This document shows positions 48,240 to 52,909 of a DNA stretch of 52,909 bases, piece by piece. Every line of letters begins with the position of its first letter. The stretch's first letter is position 1. The notes below the pieces were generated by a model. The model was not told the origin of the DNA and made no database searches. It worked only from the letters and a program-made list of their open reading frames with translations. Origin of the DNA: Burkholderiaceae bacterium (GTDB taxonomy: Bacteria > Pseudomonadota > Gammaproteobacteria > Burkholderiales > Burkholderiaceae_C); contig JAMLIT010000026.1 of assembly GCA_023954035.1 (NCBI GenBank), forward strand, positions 1-52,909, in the 5' to 3' direction. The translations under genes and the position numbers were made by a program.

Positions 48240-50369
48240 TTAGAACCTGTGGTGTAAGGTCAGCTCTGCACGGCGCCGCTCGCCGACGAGCCACTGGGTA
48301 CCGCTGTAGTAGGCCGTCGTGAAGTAGTACTTGTCAAAAACATTAAAGCCGCGCAGGGTGACCGTGGTAGAAGGCCCGATGCGCCATTGGACCGCGAGGT
48401 CCGTTGTGGTGTAGGACGGAAGCCTGATGGTGTTTGCGGTATTGGCGTAGCGTTCGCCGACGTAGCGCATGCCTGCGGAGAGAGTCCAGTTCGGTACGAC
48501 ATTCCAACCCAGCCAGGCATTGGCAACACGTTCGGGCACGTTGGTGGGTACCTTGCCATTGCGTGAGGTGGCCACGCCGCCCACGGATTCCGTGAAATCG
48601 TCGTACCGAGCCTTCAGCAGCGTTGCGTTGGCATCAAACTGCAGTTTGTTGGCAATCGGCAGCGACAGCGTTCCTTCGATGCCCTGTGTGGACTGCTGGC
48701 CTACCTGAATCCACTGCGCTGGATTGGCGCTGTCCCGGGTCATCAAGTTGCTTTTCTTGATCTGGTAGAGGGACAGCGACCAGTCGCCCTTTTTGTCCAG
48801 AATCGATTGCTTGATGCCAATCTCGATCTGACGGCCTGTAGTGAAGTCATAGGTGCTGTTGGCTGCGGAGAGGAACATCAAGGCCCGTGCGGGATCGGCG
48901 GCCCGAGAGAACTGTGCATAGACGGAGGTGTCCGGCTGCAGGAGGTAGACGGCTCCCAGGCGGCCACCGATGCTGGAGTAGGTTTTGTCGAAATCCTGGG
49001 TGCTGGCCACCAGGTTGTCACGCTGAATGCTGGCCCTGTCGTAACGCAGTCCGCCGACGATGGATAGTTTTTCGCTCAGTTCCAACCGATCTTCTGCGAA
49101 GAAGGCGTATTGGTCAGCGCTGTTCCGATAGCGCGGAATGAATGGCACAGAACTGTTGTAGTACCCCGGTGTCGGGTTGTAGGGGTCAACGGGGGTTGTT
49201 GTACCCGTGTAGGTATTGTTCGTGTGTTGGAACTGGCTGGTATTGATGTCAAAGCCGACGGATGTGCGATTGGGCAGGCCGAATAGAGTGCCTGTGAGCG
49301 CGACGTCGGTCGTGTTGCCGGTTTGGGACTGGTTGTGCGCGATCTCGGTATTGTCGGCACGGTCAATCAGGCCGGTGCTGGTGTTGTAGGTAAAGGCCTC
49401 CGCGTTGCGCCAGTAGCGGTAGCTGGTGAGGTGGTAGAGCTTGCTTCGTACCAGCGTGTTGCCATTGGGCGTCCACTGGGCCGCCAACTCCGTCCATTTG
49501 TCGTGGTATTTGATTTGGCTGTCTTCGACGTTGTAGTTCATTCCGCGCAGTGCTTCGGGATGTTCTCCATTGATCGAGGGCAGACCGGCATATCGCATTG
49601 GGTTTTGCCTGCCCTGGGCGTGGCTCAATGTCGTTTGCAGATCTGGCGAGATATCGAGTCGGAGAGCACCTGAGAGGCTGACGTTGTGGGTGTCGCCGCG
49701 GTCGACCCAACCGTCGGAGCGGTCGCCGCTGACGTCCAGGCGGTAGGAGAGCATGTTGTTGATGGCGCCGCCACTACCGTAGGCGAGGGCCTGTTTATCG
49801 CGGGTGCCGACGGTGGCCTGAATTTCGCTGCGAACTGGTCCGCGGGAGGGTTTCTTGGGCACAACGTTGATGACACCGCCAATCCCGCCATCGCCGTGGA
49901 TCACTGAGGCGGGTCCCCGGAGCACTTCGATTCGATCGACGGACCAGGTGTCGAACGGAAAGCTGACTGAGACGTTGCCGTATTGGCGTGTTCCGTCATA
50001 CAGGCGCATGACCGAAGTGGAGTCGGTGAAACCGCGCGCCGACAGGGCGCTGCCGCTGTTGCCGGGGTGGCCCATGCTGGTGATGCCGGTTGCGCGGGTG
50101 ATTGCGTCGATGAGAGAGGCGTCGCCACGGGCTTCCAGTTGATCGCGGCTGATGACGTCGAGGCTGGCGGGGGTCTGCAGGGGCGTCAGGTCCAGGTTGG
50201 AGCCTGTAGCCGCTGGTTTTTCCAGGCGGGGGGCTTCGTTGGCCGTGACGGTGACTTCTGGGAGCGGCGGTGCGGCCTGGCTTTGTGCGGGCTGGTGGGC
50301 AAGCAGCAAGGGGGCCAGCCAGGTGAACTGTGCCAGAGCGCTGCGAGTGGAAAAGGCGTGAATGGACAT
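48240..50369 (-). CDS. TonB-dependent siderophore receptor
   Basis: 709 residues. A signal peptide of about 31 residues is followed by the plug domain (about 50-170): PLPEVTVTANEAP as TonB-box region, TPASLDVISRDQLEARG, and IEVLRGPASVIHGDGGIGGVINVVPK. The 22-strand barrel follows, with FNVFDKYYF and the C-terminal HHRF ending in Phe as needed for barrel assembly. It imports ferric siderophore; which one cannot be told. Next to a PepSY membrane protein and DUF2946 protein gene. No clear Fur box could be placed in the 221 bp upstream. Confidence 0.93.
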   Translation of the reverse strand: MSIHAFSTRSALAQFTWLAPLLLAHQPAQSQAAPPLPEVTVTANEAPRLEKPAATGSNLDLTPLQTPASLDVISRDQLEARGDASLIDAITRATGITSMGHPGNSGSALSARGFTDSTSVMRLYDGTRQYGNVSVSFPFDTWSVDRIEVLRGPASVIHGDGGIGGVINVVPKKPSRGPVRSEIQATVGTRDKQALAYGSGGAINNMLSYRLDVSGDRSDGWVDRGDTHNVSLSGALRLDISPDLQTTLSHAQGRQNPMRYAGLPSINGEHPEALRGMNYNVEDSQIKYHDKWTELAAQWTPNGNTLVRSKLYHLTSYRYWRNAEAFTYNTSTGLIDRADNTEIAHNQSQTGNTTDVALTGTLFGLPNRTSVGFDINTSQFQHTNNTYTGTTTPVDPYNPTPGYYNSSVPFIPRYRNSADQYAFFAEDRLELSEKLSIVGGLRYDRASIQRDNLVASTQDFDKTYSSIGGRLGAVYLLQPDTSVYAQFSRAADPARALMFLSAANSTYDFTTGRQIEIGIKQSILDKKGDWSLSLYQIKKSNLMTRDSANPAQWIQVGQQSTQGIEGTLSLPIANKLQFDANATLLKARYDDFTESVGGVATSRNGKVPTNVPERVANAWLGWNVVPNWTLSAGMRYVGERYANTANTIRLPSYTTTDLAVQWRIGPSTTVTLRGFNVFDKYYFTTAYYSGTQWLVGERRRAELTLHHRF

Positions 50370-50590
50370 GGTGTATCAGAGATTGTTTGGGGCGAAGCCG
50401 CGTACCTGCGCGCAGGCCGACTCCTGGAGAAAAAATAGATTTGGGCGCAGCGTGGCGCGCTGCAGGGCCGTACCAGCAAGGGCTCCGGGCTATTGCGCGG
50501 GCACGATGCCAAGAACGGTGCGGTGCACGTGGAATTGGAAGGGATAGCTCGGTGCTCCACAGCGCGTGCACGACGCGGTGTGGAAAGATC

Positions 50591-50965
50591 TCAAGCTGCA
50601 GCTGCGAGCGAGGGAGGGGGGCCGCGGGGCGGCATTTGGGCACCCGCCAGGCGGGGCGTGTGCCTTGATTCATAGCGCGGCAGCGCAGACCCGCCGACCA
50701 GAAGGGTGGCGCATTTGGGCTGGGATGAATGGGTCGGAAGACTGATTGCCAGGCAGGCTGGGCAATCCAGACTTGCGTGACCGGAGCTTACGGTCGTGTC
50801 TGCGTCATCGCCCAGGGCAATCAGCGTGAAATGCCCCGCATCGGAACAGATCACCTGCATTGTCTTGGGCTGGACAATAGGCGATGCGGTGGCGGCACCC
50901 ATGGTCACCATCAGCCAGACCAGCAAGAGGCGGGTGATGATGTTGAGATGGCGCGGGCAATTCAT
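50591..50965 (-). CDS. DUF2946-like small exported protein
   Basis: 124 residues. A signal peptide or membrane anchor (LLLVWLMVTMGAATA) is followed by VICSDAGHFTLIALG, and the Cys pair motif DCPACLAISLPTH, typical of DUF2946. The C-terminus is Pro/Arg/Ala-rich. These proteins are often encoded next to TonB-dependent receptors and PepSY proteins in iron or copper loci and may bind metal; function is not established. ATG at 50965; no typical ribosome binding site. Confidence 0.78.
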   Translation of the reverse strand: MNCPRHLNIITRLLLVWLMVTMGAATASPIVQPKTMQVICSDAGHFTLIALGDDADTTVSSGHASLDCPACLAISLPTHSSQPKCATLLVGGSALPRYESRHTPRLAGAQMPPRGPPPSLAAAA

Positions 50966-51229
50966 CGGGGAGGCTCAGTACGTGCGATGCTTGTCGCGCC
51001 ATTGGCGCCGGATGCGGAAGATCGACCGGCAGAGGGAACGCGGCCCACTGCATTCACGGTCAACGACGGCCAACGATCATATCAGCCGGACATTGCTCCT
51101 GAAGTGATGGGAAGCCCATGTTGAGCGCGCCGTGGGCAGGCATTCTGTCCCTGGGTGGGCGTTTTCAGGCGGGCTATGACAAGGCTGAAGAAACACTGAC
51201 ATGAACGGAAAGATGCCGGGTGTTTGTGG

Positions 51230-52582
51230 TCAATGCTGTGCGGCCGCCCTCAGGATGCCCCGCACCAGGTTGCGGCTGTGTGCACCGGCGTTGCGCATCA
51301 AGGCGGCGATGGTGGACTCCAGCGCGGCCTTGGGGGCATCGCCCTGGCGGGCCACCTCGGCCATCAGGTCGATGTCTTTGGCGTGCAGGCCGAAGTCGAA
51401 GTCGGGGTCGTTGACATAGCCCACGGGCACGGTGGCGAGCATCTGGTCGGTCACGGTCACGCCCAGGTCGTGTGCCTGGCGGGCCACGGTGTCCCGCGCG
51501 TACAGGTCGGACCACGCGGGGTAGCCTGCATCGCTGCTGGTGTCGTGCAGGGCCTTTTCCACACTGCTGGCCTGGCGGGCCTGGGCGGCGGCCTGGATCA
51601 TCTGGCTCTCGTAGCGCTCCAGCACGAAGTGGCGGTTGGACAGCAGGATGACCATGTCGTTCTTGGCGCCCGGCATGCCCAGCAGGGACAGCAGGTTGAT
51701 GCCGATGAGGCGTGGCGCCGAGAAGCCCGGCGCCAGGCTGGCGTGGTAGGGCTGGGTGAGGTCCTGCACATAGTGCAGCGCCAGCCCGGCAAAGCGCCAG
51801 CCCCAATAGGGGTGGCCGCTGCGAAAGGCCAGTTCGGACAGGCCCCGGTATTGCTGGATGCGCAGCAGTGGATAGGTGCGCTTGAGGAAACCCGCCGCCA
51901 TGTAGATGGCGGGCGACTCGTGGAAGAAGCCCATGTGGAAGGGCGCCTGGGTGGAGAACGCGAGGCTGGGGTTGCCGAACGGAATCTTGCCAAAGCCATA
52001 GCGCGGGCCCCAGGGCGAGGGGTTGTCTTCCCACAGGTTGAGGTCCATGCCGTAATCGGGCTCGTCGCTGGCCGATGCCAGCACGGCCAGCGGCGCCACG
52101 GCTTCGCCGGGAAGCAGGCGCACAAAGTGGTGGTGGCCGCCTTCCTTTTCGCGCACGGACAGGGCGTTGACCGTGTCCTGCGCCAGGGGCTCGGCCTGCG
52201 GTGCCGTGCTCCAGGGGTCGGGCTGCACGTACAGGGCCAGGCGGCTTTCGGGCGACACGCGCAGCGCCGTCAAAAATGCCTTGCGCAGCGCCAGCGGGCC
52301 TTGCTGCGCCACTTGCGCATCAAAGCGCAGCGGGGCGGGCAGCGGCGGGTAGTGCGCTATGTGGGCCTGTGCCCAGGCATCTTGCCGGGCCAGCAGCGCT
52401 GCAATGGGCTGGGCCTGTGCGGCCAGAAACGATTCGAGGGGTTCGGCCACGACCGGGGCGGCCTGCGCCACCTCGGGCATGCCCTCGAAAGCGCGGTAGC
52501 TGGCCAGGGCGTGGTTGCTCCAGGCCAGCGCAGTGCCTGTGTTGCCCAGGGCCAGCAGGGCGGCGAAGAGGAGGCGTTTCAT
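51230..52582 (-). CDS. Secreted zinc-dependent phospholipase C / S1-P1 nuclease-like protein
   Basis: 450 residues. A signal peptide (MKRLLFAALLALGNTGTALA, 1-20) ends right before WSNHAL, so the mature protein begins with Trp, as the zinc phospholipase C and S1/P1 families require for metal binding by the N-terminal amine. The metal motif ALHYVQDLTQPYHAS (His-x3-Asp-x5-His) is clear, and other His and Asp residues (GGHHHFVRL, FHMGFFHES) may complete the trinuclear site. It is longer than typical PLC (about 280). Substrate (phospholipid or nucleic acid) is not determined. Followed upstream by a strong inverted repeat and the FGGY kinase gene. Confidence 0.7.
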   Translation of the reverse strand: MKRLLFAALLALGNTGTALAWSNHALASYRAFEGMPEVAQAAPVVAEPLESFLAAQAQPIAALLARQDAWAQAHIAHYPPLPAPLRFDAQVAQQGPLALRKAFLTALRVSPESRLALYVQPDPWSTAPQAEPLAQDTVNALSVREKEGGHHHFVRLLPGEAVAPLAVLASASDEPDYGMDLNLWEDNPSPWGPRYGFGKIPFGNPSLAFSTQAPFHMGFFHESPAIYMAAGFLKRTYPLLRIQQYRGLSELAFRSGHPYWGWRFAGLALHYVQDLTQPYHASLAPGFSAPRLIGINLLSLLGMPGAKNDMVILLSNRHFVLERYESQMIQAAAQARQASSVEKALHDTSSDAGYPAWSDLYARDTVARQAHDLGVTVTDQMLATVPVGYVNDPDFDFGLHAKDIDLMAEVARQGDAPKAALESTIAALMRNAGAHSRNLVRGILRAAAQH

Positions 52583-52605
52583 GGCGGGGTTCCGGTGGTG
52601 GTTTG

Positions 52606-52654
52606 GGGCCTGTCCCCACTATTTTTGTCTGGTAAGAATAGTGTGGACAGGCCC
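52606..52654. repeat. Long inverted repeat between the kinase stop and the phospholipase start
   Basis: GGGCCTGTCCCCACTATT (52606-52623) and AATAGTGTGGACAGGCCC (52637-52654) are reverse complements over 18 bp with one mismatch, with a 13-nt loop. One arm touches the TAG of the kinase gene. It could end the kinase transcript, or be a small mobile repeat; no long T-run follows on the minus strand, so a plain terminator is not certain. Confidence 0.7.
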
Positions 52655-52909
52655 TAGTCGTAGGAAGGGTAGCCGGTGATGGCGCGGATGTCGCGGTACA
52701 GGGGCTGCAGGCGCTTGTACATGCGGCAGTACACCCGCCGGTAGAGCTGGTCGTAGGTGTGCGCGTGCTCGGGCTCGGGCTCGAACCGGTCGCCCATGCG
52801 TGCCATGGCGGCCACGGCGGTTGCGTAGTCGGCGTGCAGGCCCAGGCCCACAGCGGCAATCATGGCGGCGCCCAGGCCGCTGGTCTCGTACAAATGCGGG
52901 CGTTCGCAG
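52654..52909 (-). CDS. FGGY-family carbohydrate kinase, C-terminal end only
   Basis: 85 codons run from the window edge to a TAG at 52656-52654. The sequence ETSGLGAAMIAAVGLGLHAD and YDQLYRRVYCRMYKRLQPLY match the last helices of FGGY sugar kinases of the ribulokinase/xylulokinase type. The rest of the protein, including the active site, is outside the window. Substrate unknown. Confidence 0.8.
   Translation of the reverse strand, partial: CERPHLYETSGLGAAMIAAVGLGLHADYATAVAAMARMGDRFEPEPEHAHTYDQLYRRVYCRMYKRLQPLYRDIRAITGYPSYD

Overview
The window is about 53 kb of GC-rich, gene-dense bacterial chromosome. Gene content (split short-chain chrA pair, gluQ-trmB pair, tesA/ABC divergent pair, VIT-type transporter, DUF2946/TonB/PepSY set) and a dispersed roughly 50-bp repeat that I recall from Acidovorax-like genomes suggest a betaproteobacterium of the family Comamonadaceae. 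That placement is inference; no rRNA or tRNA gene was seen to confirm it.

Region 1 (1-8.5 kb, minus strand) is a hydroxyproline catabolic operon. In transcription order it holds a deaminase of the dihydrodipicolinate synthase fold, a periplasmic binding protein, 4-hydroxyproline 2-epimerase, a three-part D-hydroxyproline dehydrogenase (DAO-type FAD subunit, [2Fe-2S] subunit, FAD/BFD subunit), an Ldh2-family imino-acid reductase, a GntR regulator and a semialdehyde dehydrogenase cut by the window edge. Five consecutive genes are joined by 4-bp ATGA overlaps. A canonical terminator lies inside the operon between the binding protein and the epimerase.

Region 2 (8.7-24.1 kb): alaS on the plus strand faces a long minus-strand series: an orphan SulP transporter, a diguanylate cyclase, a FleN/MinD-like ATPase, an FAD oxidoreductase, gluQ, trmB and two more diguanylate cyclases. 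Then on the plus strand come a BON lipoprotein, a cystathionine beta-lyase, a membrane protein and a small basic protein.

Region 3 (24.1-27.5 kb): divergent tesA and an ABC ATPase, rlmB, a transglutaminase-like protein and a PaaI-type thioesterase.

Region 4 (27.7-37.8 kb) is a signalling block: a 1449-residue hybrid kinase with five PAS domains, a REC-GGDEF protein, and a membrane hybrid kinase with its LuxR-type response regulator. The latter pair diverges from three consecutive genes for exported products: a 57-residue peptide, a VWA plus beta/gamma-crystallin-like protein, and a 237-residue protein of unknown function.

Region 5 (37.8-52.9 kb): chromate transporter pair, FAH-family hydrolase, a DUF6150-like repeat protein, a large lipoprotein of unknown function, a VIT-family transporter, a YjfB-like motility gene behind a textbook FliA (sigma-28) promoter, a dihydrolipoamide dehydrogenase-like flavoprotein, a YigZ/IMPACT protein, an iron-uptake set (DUF2946, TonB receptor, PepSY membrane protein), a zinc-phospholipase/S1-P1-like secreted protein and the end of an FGGY sugar kinase.

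Five clear copies of one short dispersed repeat run through the window. Two of them lie inside the housekeeping genes alaS and gluQ without breaking the reading frames.
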